Positions 18,515-27,019 are shown, counted from the first letter of the stretch. The stretch: 42,075 nucleotides of DNA from PALSA-660 sp036508875 (GCA_036508875.1 DATCGP010000001.1:1-42075); one strand, 5' to 3'. Numbers and translations: made by a program. Notes: a model not told the origin generated them from the letters alone.

Positions 18515-18818
18515 ACACAAGAAGCCCTCGTCCTGTAAGGGACGAGAGCTTCGGCTCCCGCGGTACCACCCTTGTTGACCCGCCATACACGGCGAGCCCA
18601 CTTGTGTTCCGAGATACGGGAGAAAAGTGCCTCCGATATCCGGCCCCTTGTATCGATGGGGGTCCGCCGTCACTAGTAGGCCCGACTACGGCCGTTGCTC
18701 CGGAACCTCGGGGGACCATTCACACGGTTCGCTCACGCCGGTTTCCACCAACCACCGGCTCTCTAGGCTTCGCGACCGAGCTACTCTTCCCCGTCACAGG
18801 CTGAATCGATATGCGATT
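18515..18818 (-). promoter_or_regulatory. Tryptophan T-box riboswitch (trp operon leader)
   Basis: The leader carries the hallmarks of a tRNA-sensing T-box. The AGAGAG bulge is at 18759-18764, followed by a GGTGG loop region. The specifier region GAATGGTCC has UGG (Trp) at 18716-18718. The nearly invariant antiterminator core AGGGTGGTACCGCG lies within 18558-18573, and a terminator stem competes with it. Uncharged tRNA-Trp is expected to pair with the UGG and the core bulge, stabilise the antiterminator and let transcription enter trpE. This would make the operon respond to tRNA charging in addition to feedback on TrpE. Confidence 0.93.
18522..18551 (-). terminator. T-box intrinsic terminator
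   Basis: Twelve-base arms (18540-18551 and 18522-18533) pair fully with one G-U and a six-base loop, followed by the T-rich TTCTTGTGTT. The 5' arm overlaps the sequence next to the T-box core, as required for the competing antiterminator, and the site ends 35 bases before the trpE start. Confidence 0.85.
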
Positions 18819-18825
18819 GGGACGC

Positions 18826-18854
18826 AGAATACACGCGACGCGGCGCCGGTGCAA
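18826..18854 (-). promoter_or_regulatory. Promoter of the trp operon
   Basis: On the minus strand TTGCAC (18849-18854) and TATTCT (18826-18831) are 17 bases apart, placing the transcript start near 18818, just before the T-box stem I. It lies right after the stop of the SdpI-like gene. Confidence 0.65.
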
Positions 18855-18868
18855 GCACGATATCGGTC

Positions 18869-19600
18869 TCACGCCTCCGGATGGCGCGACCGGAACAGCA
18901 GGTACGAGTAGACGTACGTGGCCACGACGATGCCGAAGATCGCACCCAGCATGATGACGATGTTGGCCGGCGACGGCAGGAACGCGCACACGACGGTCAC
19001 CGCGCCCGCGAGCACGAACAGGTAGCCGCCGAGTCGGTTCGTCTTGCGCCACACGACCTCGTCGGACAGCGTCCAGCTCACGCGCATCCCGAAGGTCCAG
19101 TTCTGCTTCACGGTGGTCATGAAGTTCCCGATCACAGCGAACAGCAGGCCGACGGCCACGAGGATGACCTTGGTCACGTCGAACGCGTTGTCGTAGGCAG
19201 CCGCGGTCGTGGCCGCGAACACAACGGCCTCCATGCCGATGATCGCGTCCAGCAGGATGTTGTAGGCGCGGAACGACATCTTGAGGCTGCGCCGCTTCGG
19301 GTCCAGGAACGGCACGAAGACGAGGAGCACGTAGATGCCGAGCGCCACGAGCGGCATGAAGTAGGCGCTCATGAGCGACTTCGCGGACCAGGCGTCGGGA
19401 CCGTTGAGGCCCCAGTGCGTCGGGAACCGCTCCGGCATCGACGGATACAAGACCGCGGCGGCGATGAACATCACCGCGATGATGAGCAGCGGCAGTTTCG
19501 TGTAGTCGCGCAGGCGTGGCGGCGCGGGAAGCTCGTCCGGCTGCGGCGCACCGTTCACGCCCTCCGGCGTGGCGTCATCGATAAGGGGATCACTCGTCAT
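18869..19600 (-). CDS. SdpI/DUF1648-family membrane protein
   Basis: The 243-residue protein has a hydrophilic Pro-rich N-terminus, then about six transmembrane helices. The DUF1648/SdpI signature after the first helix is YPSMPERFPTHWGLNGPDAW, and a SdpI-like pair of helices at the C-terminus is separated by WRKTNRLGGYLF. In Bacillus, SdpI protects against the toxin SdpC and recruits the repressor SdpR to the membrane. No toxin gene is visible here. The start overlaps the upstream repressor gene by 11 bases, so the two are co-translated. It is likely a signalling/immunity membrane partner of that repressor, but its ligand is unknown. Confidence 0.8.
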   Translation of the reverse strand: MTSDPLIDDATPEGVNGAPQPDELPAPPRLRDYTKLPLLIIAVMFIAAAVLYPSMPERFPTHWGLNGPDAWSAKSLMSAYFMPLVALGIYVLLVFVPFLDPKRRSLKMSFRAYNILLDAIIGMEAVVFAATTAAAYDNAFDVTKVILVAVGLLFAVIGNFMTTVKQNWTFGMRVSWTLSDEVVWRKTNRLGGYLFVLAGAVTVVCAFLPSPANIVIMLGAIFGIVVATYVYSYLLFRSRHPEA

Positions 19601-19874
19601 CGCGCGTCTCCTCCTTCGGGGAGCCGAACATCTCGAGCAGGTAGCTCATAACGTCCTGGAATACCGTCGTGTCGAGCGAGTACACGATCTCCTGACCTCG
19701 CCGGTCCGCATGCACGAGCCCCGCGGCTTTGAGCGCGGACAGGTGGTGTGAGATCGACGGCTTGCTCATCGCGAAGTTCTCCGCGATCGCGCCCGCGGTC
19801 AGGTCGCTGCGCCGCAGCAACTGCAGGATCTCGCGGCGCGTCGGGTCCGATAGCGCCTTGAACACGTCGGCCAC
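19590..19874 (-). CDS. ArsR-family repressor, SdpR-like
   Basis: The 94-residue winged-helix protein (VADVFKALSDPTRREIL onward) has the ArsR recognition helix MSKPSISHHLSALKAAGLV and a beta-wing with ADRRGQEIVYSL. It lacks the metal-binding CVC motif, as in the autorepressor SdpR. The GTG at 19874 is preferred to the GTG at 19880, because GGAGG then has 7-base spacing instead of 1. A promoter and an overlapping inverted repeat immediately upstream indicate autorepression. It is followed by the SdpI-like gene, the standard pairing. Confidence 0.88.
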   Translation of the reverse strand: MADVFKALSDPTRREILQLLRRSDLTAGAIAENFAMSKPSISHHLSALKAAGLVHADRRGQEIVYSLDTTVFQDVMSYLLEMFGSPKEETRDDE

Positions 19875-19894
19875 GAGCACACCTCCTTAGACTG

Positions 19895-19910
19895 TTAGAC
19901 ACATGTCTAA
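19895..19910. promoter_or_regulatory. Operator for the SdpR-like repressor
   Basis: The near-perfect inverted repeat TTAGACA-CA-TGTCTAA sits directly downstream of the -10 box, with an extra TTAGAC half-site at 19887-19892. Position and symmetry fit a dimeric ArsR-type repressor blocking transcription start. Confidence 0.75.
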
Positions 19911-19938
19911 GTGTATGCACGGAGGTGGGATGGGTCAA
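19910..19938 (-). promoter_or_regulatory. Promoter of the sdpRI-like operon
   Basis: On the minus strand TTGACC (19933-19938) and TACACT (19910-19915) are exactly 17 bases apart. The operator overlaps the last base of the -10 box. Confidence 0.75.
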
Positions 19939-19972
19939 GAAGGACGTGACGATGAGGTCAGCGCGCCGGACG

Positions 19973-21004
19973 TCAGGCGCCCGAAGCGCCCAGCACTTCG
20001 CGAAGACGGCCGATCCTCTGCATCTCCGGATCGTCCTCGGGAGCGTATCCGAACCCTGCCCAGCAGAAGAATAGGCCCGAATACGCCTCCCCCGCCCCGG
20101 GGACGGTGTTGTTCGCCTGCAACACGTTCTCGAGACCGGCCAGCATCTGCTCCGGGTCCTTCAGGAGCAGCATACCTTCAGCATCGGCCTTCTCCGCCGC
20201 GACCAGACCCGCGCGCTCGTGCCCGGCCATGAGGACCTCCGTGAGCGCGACCCCGAGGAAGCCGAATAGGAACCCGCCGGTGCCCCCCGGCGCCTGCCGC
20301 GCGCCAGAAGTGATCGCGCCACCCCTCAGCGCTTCGCCCCACGTGGGTTCGTCCTGCAGCGGCCTGTCCTTGTGGAGTTGATACGCCCTATCGGCCCAGA
20401 TCGGCCCCATGACCGCCGAGAGCACCGTCGCCCACAGCGTGTCTCCGGCGCGCACCCGGGCCATCAGGTTCGCGAAGACGGCTCTCTGGTCTTCCGGGCC
20501 CAGCCGTTCCGCGAACCCGCGGGTGACGCCGATGATCGTCTCTGTCTCCGCCAACCCGAGCGCGAACGCGTTGACGCGATCGCAGTCCTCGATGAGCGAG
20601 AGCCGAGGGACCCCGGGGCAGCCTGCCGCGATCGCCATGTCGTGCAACGCCGATTCGGTCTCGGGCAACGTACCCGTCTGGCACGGCACCGCGCCGAACG
20701 AACCGGGGAGCCGTTCTTCCGGGTGTGTGAGCATGCGCCACACGTGCGCCACAGCAAGGCCCACACCGAGGAGGAAGCCGCCTGCGACGAGCCAAGGAAG
20801 TGCCCTCCCGAAGTCGGCGCCGTTCTCGCCTGACATCAGGGCCCCTACGATGACCAGGCCGCCGATCCCCACCATCAAGGCGAGCGAGACGGCGGCGGCC
20901 AGCACGAACACCGTGATGAACGCCGCCTCCTTGGTCCGGTTGCGCTCGATGCGGTCCCACAGCGGCTGACTGCGGCCGCGGCGCGGCCGGGTGGCCGCGG
21001 TCAC
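19973..21004 (-). CDS. M48 (HtpX-like) peptidase homologue with a degenerate active site
   Basis: The 343-residue protein has two N-terminal transmembrane helices (about 27-58 and 70-90), then a domain that aligns by motif order with M48 metallopeptidases. These are DRVNAFALG, IGVTRGFAERLGPEDQRAV, a following Gly-Asp, and a late EKADAEGMLLLKDPEQMLAGLENV resembling the ligand-bearing helix. The catalytic HExxH is replaced by Asn-Leu-Met-Ala-Arg at residues 179-183, and the third zinc-ligand Glu is also not in register, so peptidase activity is unlikely. The GTG start overlaps the hisIE stop by 4 bases, making it the last gene of the his operon. The reading frame is clean, which suggests a retained non-proteolytic role (scaffold or regulator), though this is inferred. 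Confidence 0.7.
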   Translation of the reverse strand: MTAATRPRRGRSQPLWDRIERNRTKEAAFITVFVLAAAVSLALMVGIGGLVIVGALMSGENGADFGRALPWLVAGGFLLGVGLAVAHVWRMLTHPEERLPGSFGAVPCQTGTLPETESALHDMAIAAGCPGVPRLSLIEDCDRVNAFALGLAETETIIGVTRGFAERLGPEDQRAVFANLMARVRAGDTLWATVLSAVMGPIWADRAYQLHKDRPLQDEPTWGEALRGGAITSGARQAPGGTGGFLFGFLGVALTEVLMAGHERAGLVAAEKADAEGMLLLKDPEQMLAGLENVLQANNTVPGAGEAYSGLFFCWAGFGYAPEDDPEMQRIGRLREVLGASGA

Positions 21005-21690
21005 GGGCGCGGAGGAAGGCCGACGCGGCCGGACAGCTCCGTGGCGAGGTCCTCGGCGGGGATCCCCTCGCGCACGAGCACCACCAGGAGGTGGTACAGC
21101 AGGTCGGCGGCCTCGTAACGTGTCTGCGCGGGGTCGTGGTCGCGAGCCGCGATGATCACCTCTCCGGACTCCTCCGCGATCTTCTTCAAGAGCTTGTCCT
21201 GGGGGCCGGAAAGCAGCTTCGTGGTGTAGCTGCCCTCCGGGAGGTCGCGCTTGCGCTGTTCGAGCACGCCCATGAGACCGGCGAGCACGTCGCCGAGACG
21301 CGGCGCTTCCATGGTGTCCTCCTCCACCGTCTGCGCCAGCGGCAGCGCCCGGTAGAAGCAGGTGCGCTCCCCGGTGTGGCAGGCGCCCTCGCCGCGCTGC
21401 TCCACGGTCAGCAGCAGCGCGTCGCCGTCGCAGTCATAGCGGACGCCGGTCACGTCCTGGACGTTGCCGGAGGTCTCGCCCTTCATCCAGTACGTGTTGC
21501 GGCTGCGGCTGAAGAACCACGCGCGTCCGGAAGCGAGCGTGCGCGCCAGCGCCTCACGGTCCATCCACGCGAGCATGAGGACCTCGCCGGTCCCCCGCTG
21601 CTGCACCACCGCGGGCAGAAGGCCGCCCTCGCCCCACGTCAGGTCCTCGACCGTCAGGTCGTCACGTTCGCGGTCCATCGGCTCCCTCAT
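21001..21690 (-). CDS. hisIE: Bifunctional phosphoribosyl-AMP cyclohydrolase / phosphoribosyl-ATP pyrophosphatase
   Basis: The 229-residue fusion performs steps 2 and 3 of histidine synthesis. The HisI half (1-125) shows SRSRNTYWMKGETSGN and the zinc cysteines in RYDCDGDALL and GACHTGERTCFY. The HisE half (from about 133) shows YTTKLL and KIAEESGEVIIAARD with a later YEAADLLYHLL helix. The ATG overlaps the hisF stop (ATGA). It is in turn overlapped by the M48-like gene. Confidence 0.95.
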   Translation of the reverse strand: MREPMDRERDDLTVEDLTWGEGGLLPAVVQQRGTGEVLMLAWMDREALARTLASGRAWFFSRSRNTYWMKGETSGNVQDVTGVRYDCDGDALLLTVEQRGEGACHTGERTCFYRALPLAQTVEEDTMEAPRLGDVLAGLMGVLEQRKRDLPEGSYTTKLLSGPQDKLLKKIAEESGEVIIAARDHDPAQTRYEAADLLYHLLVVLVREGIPAEDLATELSGRVGLPPRP

Positions 21691-22496
21691 CCCTTCCAGG
21701 TCAGCGGTGCGGGGCGCGCGGGGTCGTCGGGCACGTCCACGAGACGGACCGGAACGCCGGCCGCAGCCATGGCGGCCTTGATGTCCCGGACCCGGAACGT
21801 CCCGTAGTGCAGCGTCGACGCGGCGAGGACCGCGTCGGCGTCCGCCTCGATCACGACCTCAGCGAAGTCGTCGAGCTTGCCCGCTCCCCCGCTCGCGATC
21901 ACGGGGATCGTGAGTGCGCGGGTGACCGCGCGCGTCAGCGGGAGGTCGTAGCCGTCGTTGGTGCCGTCGCGGTCCATGCTCGTGAGCAGTATCTCGCCGG
22001 CGCCGAGCTCCTCCGCCCGTCTCCCCCACTCCACGACGTCCATGCCGGTGTTGATGCGCCCGCCGGACACGAAGACCTCCCAGCGGTCACGGCCTCCGGC
22101 GACGCGGCGCGCGTCGATGGCCACGACGATGCACTGAGACCCGTAGATGCGGCTGGTCTGCGAGATGAGCTCGGGCGACGCCACCGCCGCCGAGTTGAGC
22201 GAGACCTTGTCGCAGCCCGCGAGCAGCATCGCCCGGATGTCGGCCGCCGAGCGCATCCCGCCTCCGACGGTGTACGGGATGAAGCAGACCTCGGCGGTCC
22301 GGGCCGCGACGTCCAGCATCGTCGGCCGCTCCTCGTGGGTCGCGGTGATGTCGAGGAACACGAGCTCGTCCGCGCCTTCCACGTCGTAGAACCGCGCGAG
22401 TTCGACCGGGTCGCCGGCGTCGCGCAGGTCCACGAAGTTCACGCCCTTGACCACGCGGCCCGCGTGCACGTCGAGGCACGGTATGACGCGCTTCAT
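21687..22496 (-). CDS. hisF: Imidazole glycerol phosphate synthase cyclase subunit
   Basis: HisF, with HisH, converts PRFAR and ammonia to imidazole glycerol phosphate and AICAR. The 269-residue barrel begins MKRVIPCLDVHAGRVVKGVNF-like, with the catalytic Asp in CLDV and a second in LTSMDRDGTNDGYD. Phosphate loops are VGGGMRSA and ASGGAGKLDDF. The open frame extends upstream, but the family N-terminus is at the ATG at 22496, 13 bases after the hisA stop. Confidence 0.96.
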   Translation of the reverse strand: MKRVIPCLDVHAGRVVKGVNFVDLRDAGDPVELARFYDVEGADELVFLDITATHEERPTMLDVAARTAEVCFIPYTVGGGMRSAADIRAMLLAGCDKVSLNSAAVASPELISQTSRIYGSQCIVVAIDARRVAGGRDRWEVFVSGGRINTGMDVVEWGRRAEELGAGEILLTSMDRDGTNDGYDLPLTRAVTRALTIPVIASGGAGKLDDFAEVVIEADADAVLAASTLHYGTFRVRDIKAAMAAAGVPVRLVDVPDDPARPAPLTWKG

Positions 22497-22509
22497 CAGC
22501 ACGGTGCGG

Positions 22510-23238
22510 TCACTCCTCTCCGCGCCCGGCCGCGATCGCGCGCGCCAGCTCGAAGGAGCCTTCGTACAGCGCCTTGCCCACGATGACGCCCTCGATGCCG
22601 GGGACCTGCGCAAGGACGCGGATGTCCGCGATCGTGGACACGCCCCCGGACGCTATGACCGCCGCCTCGGTCGCCAGCGCGAGCCCGCGATACGCCTTGA
22701 GGTTCGGCCCCGATTGCATGCCATCGAGCGAGATGTCGGTGTACACGACGCGCTTGATGCCCAGCGAGCCGAGCTCGCCCACCACCTCGACGACGTCGTG
22801 CTCGGTGCCCTGCTTCCAGCCTTCGATCGCGACGCGGCCGCCACGCGCATCGACTCCCGCGACGATCCCGGGCCAGCGCGCGCAGGCTTCCTTCACGAAG
22901 GCCGGATCGGTGATCAGCGCTGTCCCCAGGACCGCGCGGGCGACTCCGACGTCAAAGAGCCGCTGCAGAGTGCGCTCCGTCCGAATGCCGCCGCCGACCT
23001 GGACCGGCACGCGCACCGCCGCGACGATCGCCTCGATCGCTGCGATGTTGACCGGCTCACCGGTGACGGCGCCATCGAGGTCGACGACGTGGATGATCTC
23101 GGCGCCAGCGTCCTCCCACCGCTTCGCCTGGTCCACAGGATCGTTGTTGTAGACGGTGGCTTCGTCGAACCTTCCCTGCCGCAAACGGACGACGCGGCCG
23201 GCCAGGATGTCGATCGCAGGCAGTATCTGCACGCTCAC
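22510..23238 (-). CDS. hisA: ProFAR isomerase
   Basis: HisA isomerises ProFAR to PRFAR (step 4). The 242-residue barrel has LPAIDILAGRVVRLRQG at the N-terminus with the catalytic Asp, VQVGGGIRTE and a second catalytic Asp in VVYTDISLDGMQSGPN. In some actinobacteria one enzyme (PriA) does both HisA and TrpF reactions, but this window has a separate trpF. The GTG at 23238 overlaps the hisH stop (GTGA), with GGAG five bases upstream. Confidence 0.95.
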   Translation of the reverse strand: MSVQILPAIDILAGRVVRLRQGRFDEATVYNNDPVDQAKRWEDAGAEIIHVVDLDGAVTGEPVNIAAIEAIVAAVRVPVQVGGGIRTERTLQRLFDVGVARAVLGTALITDPAFVKEACARWPGIVAGVDARGGRVAIEGWKQGTEHDVVEVVGELGSLGIKRVVYTDISLDGMQSGPNLKAYRGLALATEAAVIASGGVSTIADIRVLAQVPGIEGVIVGKALYEGSFELARAIAAGRGEE

Positions 23239-23876
23239 GCGCACTCCTCTTCCACGATGGCGGCGAAGTTCCGCAGCAGCGCGAGGCCGCGATCGGACGA
23301 CTTCTCGGGATGGAACTGGACGCCGTACACGCTGCCGGCTGCGACCGCCGCGGCGAACGGTATGCCGTGCTCGGTGACACCGATCGCGGCCAACGGGTCG
23401 TCGGGAACGACGTGGTAGCTGTGCACGAAGTAGAACGCGCTGCCGTCCTCGATGCCGTCGAACAACCGGTTCGGGCGCGGGTACGTGACGGTGTTCCACC
23501 CGATGTGGGGCACCTTCACGCCTCCCGGCAGCCGCTCACACCTGCCCGGGACGAGGCCGAGGCCCGCCCACTCGCCGTCCTCGAACCCGACGGTCGCGAG
23601 CAGCTGCATGCCGAGGCAGATGCCGAGCAGCGGCACGCCGGCCGCGACGCGCGCCAGCAACACCTCACGCAGCCCGGACGACTCGAGGTTCGCCGCGGCG
23701 TCACGGAACGCTCCGACGCCGGGCAGCACGATGCCCCGCGCGCTCGCGAGCACGCGGGGGTCGCCGGTCACCACGACACCCGGCACGCCGGCGGCGGCGA
23801 ATCCCTTCTCGACGCTGCGGAGGTTGCCCATGCGGTAGTCGACGATGGCTATCGCCGGGGCGGCCACCGCCGTCAC
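23235..23876 (-). CDS. hisH: Imidazole glycerol phosphate synthase glutaminase subunit
   Basis: HisH releases ammonia from glutamine for HisF. The 213-residue class I amidotransferase begins with AIAIVDYRMGNLRSVEKG. It has the nucleophile in LLGICLGMQLL, and the catalytic His and Glu in VQFHPEKSSDRG. The start is set at the GTG at 23876 because the conserved sequence begins eight residues later; an AGGA is about 9 bases upstream. A 40-base spacer separates it from hisB. Confidence 0.94.
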   Translation of the reverse strand: MTAVAAPAIAIVDYRMGNLRSVEKGFAAAGVPGVVVTGDPRVLASARGIVLPGVGAFRDAAANLESSGLREVLLARVAAGVPLLGICLGMQLLATVGFEDGEWAGLGLVPGRCERLPGGVKVPHIGWNTVTYPRPNRLFDGIEDGSAFYFVHSYHVVPDDPLAAIGVTEHGIPFAAAVAAGSVYGVQFHPEKSSDRGLALLRNFAAIVEEECA

Positions 23877-23916
23877 CGGGCCACGTCCTGCACGCGCCGC
23901 GGACAGACCAGGTCTT

Positions 23917-24504
23917 TCACAGCACGCCCTTTGTGGAAGGCACGCCGGTGACGCGCGGATCGAGTTCCACGGCCTCCCGGAGAGCGCGCGCAAGCGCCTT
24001 GAACGCGGCTTCGATGATGTGATGGGCGTTCTCCCCGCTCACCTCGTGCAGGTGCACGGTGATCCCCGCGTTCGCCGCGAGTGCGGTGATGAACTCCCTC
24101 GCCAATGTGGTGTCGAACGTCCCGATCACCTCGATCGGTACCTCGACCTCGTAGGTCAGCGACCCGCGGCCCGAGATGTCCACGGCCGCCAACACGAGCG
24201 CCTCGTCCAGCGGCACCGCCGCCGAGCCGAACCGCCGGATGCCCGAACGGTCACCAAGGGCGGAGACCAGCGCCTGCCCGATGCAGATCCCGGTGTCCTC
24301 GACAGTGTGATGGGCATCGACCGCCAGATCGCCCTTCGCGTCCACCGTCAGGTCGATGAGCGAGTGGCGTCCCAAGGCGTCGAGCATGTGGTCGAAGAAC
24401 GGCACGTCTGTCGAGACGCTGGTCACGCCGGTGCCGTCGAGGTCGAGCTCGACGACCACGGCGGTCTCGTTCGTGCTCCGTTCGATGCGCGCGCTGCGTC
24501 CCAT
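23917..24504 (-). CDS. hisB: Imidazoleglycerol-phosphate dehydratase
   Basis: HisB dehydrates imidazole glycerol phosphate to imidazole acetol phosphate (step 6). This 195-residue monofunctional form shows the manganese-binding duplicated motifs FFDHMLDALGRHS and HHTVEDTGI near the middle, and ENAHHIIEAAFKALARAL near the C-terminus. It has no N-terminal histidinol-phosphatase domain, unlike enterobacterial HisB. The start is the ATG at 24504; the frame upstream reads into the hisC end. Confidence 0.95.
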   Translation of the reverse strand: MGRSARIERSTNETAVVVELDLDGTGVTSVSTDVPFFDHMLDALGRHSLIDLTVDAKGDLAVDAHHTVEDTGICIGQALVSALGDRSGIRRFGSAAVPLDEALVLAAVDISGRGSLTYEVEVPIEVIGTFDTTLAREFITALAANAGITVHLHEVSGENAHHIIEAAFKALARALREAVELDPRVTGVPSTKGVL

Positions 24505-24535
24505 CGTGGTGCTCCCGTCGGTTCCAGGGGTCGGT

Positions 24536-25684
24536 TCAGTCGAGTGGTCCCAGGGCGGTGGAGACCGGGTCCAGCTCCTCGTCACTCGTCGTGCCGAACA
24601 TGTCGCGCGCCCTGCGCCGGTGCATGAGCTCCTCCATCGCCGTCAGGAAGGCGCTGTTCTCCCGCTCGGACCCGACTGTCACGCGCAGGCAGTCCTCACA
24701 CCCCGGCACACGCGAGACGTCCCTGACGAGGATGCTGTAGGAGTGGAGAAGGTCACGCCATACCGCCGCCGCGCGTTCCACGCGGAAGAGGACGAAGTTG
24801 GCCTCGGTGCGGAATACCTTGACGTGCGGGATGCGCGCGAGCCCCTGCTCCACGACATCGCGCTGCCGCAGCAGCTCCTGGATCTGCGACTCGAAGACCA
24901 CCCGCTCGCGGAACACGAGCCCCGCGGCCCACTGGCTGAACCTGTCGACCGAGTACGGCTGCCGGACCTTGGTCAGCTCCCGCACGACGTCCTCGTGCGC
25001 GAGGATGTAGCCCACGCGAAGCCCCGCCAGAGAGAACGCCTTCGAGAACGTGCGGAGGATCACCAGGTTCGGGTGCCGCTCCATGTGCGGCCGCATCGTG
25101 TGTCGCGAGAACTCGAAGTAGGCCTCGTCGACCAGCACGAGCGCGTCGGTCGCCTTCAGCACATCGATGAGGAACGTCTCTGGGGCGAGGTTGCCGGTGG
25201 GGTTGTTCGGGTGGGAGATCATGACGATGTCGACGCCACCCTGCCCGAGCCGCGCCATGAACACCTTCTCGTCGATCGAGAAGTCCTTCTGGCGGCGCGG
25301 TACCTCCGCGATCTCGGTCCCGGTGAGGCGCGCGTCGATCTCGTACATCGCGAACGTAGGAGGCGCGGTGAGCAGAGTGCGTCCGAGCCCTCCCCACGCG
25401 AGCATCAGGTCGAAGATGAGCTCGTCTCCGCCGTTGCCCACCAGCACGTTGCCGGGATCGAGGCCGTTCGCATCCGCGATCCGGGTCCGCAGCGCCGTGG
25501 CCATCGGGTCCGGATACCGGTTGAAGGCGAGCTGCGGGAGCTGCTTCGCCATGTTGGCCAGAAGCTCGTGTGGCAGGTTCGACGGGTTCTCGTTGGCGGA
25601 CAGGTTGATCTCCACCTCCGGCTCGCGCGCGTCGTACGCGGTCAGGTCGGCGAGCTCCGGGCGTGGCCCTCTCAGTTCGCCCAC
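24536..25684 (-). CDS. hisC: Histidinol-phosphate aminotransferase
   Basis: HisC is a PLP aminotransferase that converts imidazole acetol phosphate to L-histidinol phosphate using glutamate. The 382-residue protein has NLSANENP near the N-terminus, the SHPNNPTGN motif at about 158, VDEAYFEF and the PLP lysine Lys215 in RTFSKAFSLAGLRVGY. The conserved Arg is present near the C-terminus in CLRVTVGSEREN. It starts 3 bases after the hisD stop. Confidence 0.95.
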   Translation of the reverse strand: MGELRGPRPELADLTAYDAREPEVEINLSANENPSNLPHELLANMAKQLPQLAFNRYPDPMATALRTRIADANGLDPGNVLVGNGGDELIFDLMLAWGGLGRTLLTAPPTFAMYEIDARLTGTEIAEVPRRQKDFSIDEKVFMARLGQGGVDIVMISHPNNPTGNLAPETFLIDVLKATDALVLVDEAYFEFSRHTMRPHMERHPNLVILRTFSKAFSLAGLRVGYILAHEDVVRELTKVRQPYSVDRFSQWAAGLVFRERVVFESQIQELLRQRDVVEQGLARIPHVKVFRTEANFVLFRVERAAAVWRDLLHSYSILVRDVSRVPGCEDCLRVTVGSERENSAFLTAMEELMHRRRARDMFGTTSDEELDPVSTALGPLD

Positions 25685-25687
25685 GGC

Positions 25688-27019
25688 TCAGGCCTCCCCG
25701 GGTCCGGCGCCGGCTTCGGCGTCCATCTCCTCGGCGAGTTCCAGTCGCAGCACGACGGCGTCGGCGTGCGCGTCGAGGCCCTCGGCCGTTGCCAGCGCGA
25801 TTACAGTCGCCGCATCGGTCTCCAGCGCGGCGCGCGAGTACGAGATCACCGAGGATTTCTTCACGAAGTCGTCCACGGAGAGCGGGCCTGAGAAGCGCGC
25901 AGTCCCGCCGGTGGGAAGCACGTGGTTCGGGCCGGCGACGTAGTCACCGACAGATTCGGGCGTCCACGGACCGAGGAAGATCGCGCCCGCGTTGCGCACG
26001 TGACCGAGGAGCTCGAAGGGTTCGGCCATCATGATCTCGAGGTGTTCGGGCGCGATGGCGTTCGCGACGTCGATGGCGGCGGACTCGTCCTCGACGACGA
26101 CCACGAGGCCGTTGTCGGTCAGGCTGCGCCGGATGACGTCGGCGCGCGGCGCTTCGGCCAGAAGCACGTCCAGCGCCTCCTCGACCTCGTCCGGGAGCGT
26201 GGGGTCAGACGTCACGAGGTATGCGCGCGCGTTCGGGTCGTGCTCCGCCTGGGCCATCAGGTCGATGGCGACGAACGCCGGCTCGGCCGTCTCATCGGCG
26301 AGCACGCAGATCTCGGAGGGACCGGCCAGCATGTCGATGCCCACGTCCCCGACCACGAGCTTCTTGGCGGCGACGACGTAGGCATTGCCGGGCCCGGTGA
26401 TCTTGTCGACACGAGGGATCGACGCGGTTCCGAACGCGAGAGCGGCGATCGCCTGGGCGCCACCGACCTTGTAGATCTCGGACACCCCGACCTCGGCCGC
26501 GGCGGCGAGCACGTACGGGTTGACCGAGCCGTCGGCGGCCGGCGGAACGACCATCGCGATCTCGTCCACACCGGCGACCACCGCAGGGATCGCGTTCATG
26601 AGCACGCTCGAGGGGTAGCAGGCCCTGCCGCCGGGGACGTAGATGCCGACCCTGCGCAGGGGTGTCACCTTCTGACCGACGAACACGCCTCCCTCACGGG
26701 CGTCGAACCACGACTGGGGAAGCTGCCGCTCGTGGAACTCCTCTATCGAGGACGCCGCGGCGGCGAGCGCGTCCTTGAACTCGTCGGACACGGACGCGAC
26801 GGCCGTCTCTATCTCGGCGCTCGTGACGCGAAGGACATCCAGGTCCGGACCGTCGAACCGCTGCGTGTACTCGCGCACCGCCTCGTCACCGCGCTCACGG
26901 ACGTCCTCGACGATACGGGCCGCGACCGAGAGCACCTCCGGGTCCACGCCTCCGTCGCGCCGCAGGTCCGCTGTGTCGAGCGCCCGGCCACGCTTCAGCT
27001 CGATCCTCCGCATGATCAC
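25688..27019 (-). CDS. hisD: Histidinol dehydrogenase
   Basis: HisD oxidises histidinol to histidine in two NAD+-dependent steps (the last of the pathway). The 443-residue protein has VPGGRACYPSSVLMNAIPA, the NAD/zinc regions GPGNAYVVAAKKLV and AGPSEICVLAD, the zinc-ligand QAEHDPNA segment and NHVLPTGGTARFSG. The GTG start overlaps the hisG stop, and AAAGGAG is 7 bases before it; an ATG six bases further in is less well spaced. Confidence 0.95.
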   Translation of the reverse strand: MIMRRIELKRGRALDTADLRRDGGVDPEVLSVAARIVEDVRERGDEAVREYTQRFDGPDLDVLRVTSAEIETAVASVSDEFKDALAAAASSIEEFHERQLPQSWFDAREGGVFVGQKVTPLRRVGIYVPGGRACYPSSVLMNAIPAVVAGVDEIAMVVPPAADGSVNPYVLAAAAEVGVSEIYKVGGAQAIAALAFGTASIPRVDKITGPGNAYVVAAKKLVVGDVGIDMLAGPSEICVLADETAEPAFVAIDLMAQAEHDPNARAYLVTSDPTLPDEVEEALDVLLAEAPRADVIRRSLTDNGLVVVVEDESAAIDVANAIAPEHLEIMMAEPFELLGHVRNAGAIFLGPWTPESVGDYVAGPNHVLPTGGTARFSGPLSVDDFVKKSSVISYSRAALETDAATVIALATAEGLDAHADAVVLRLELAEEMDAEAGAGPGEA

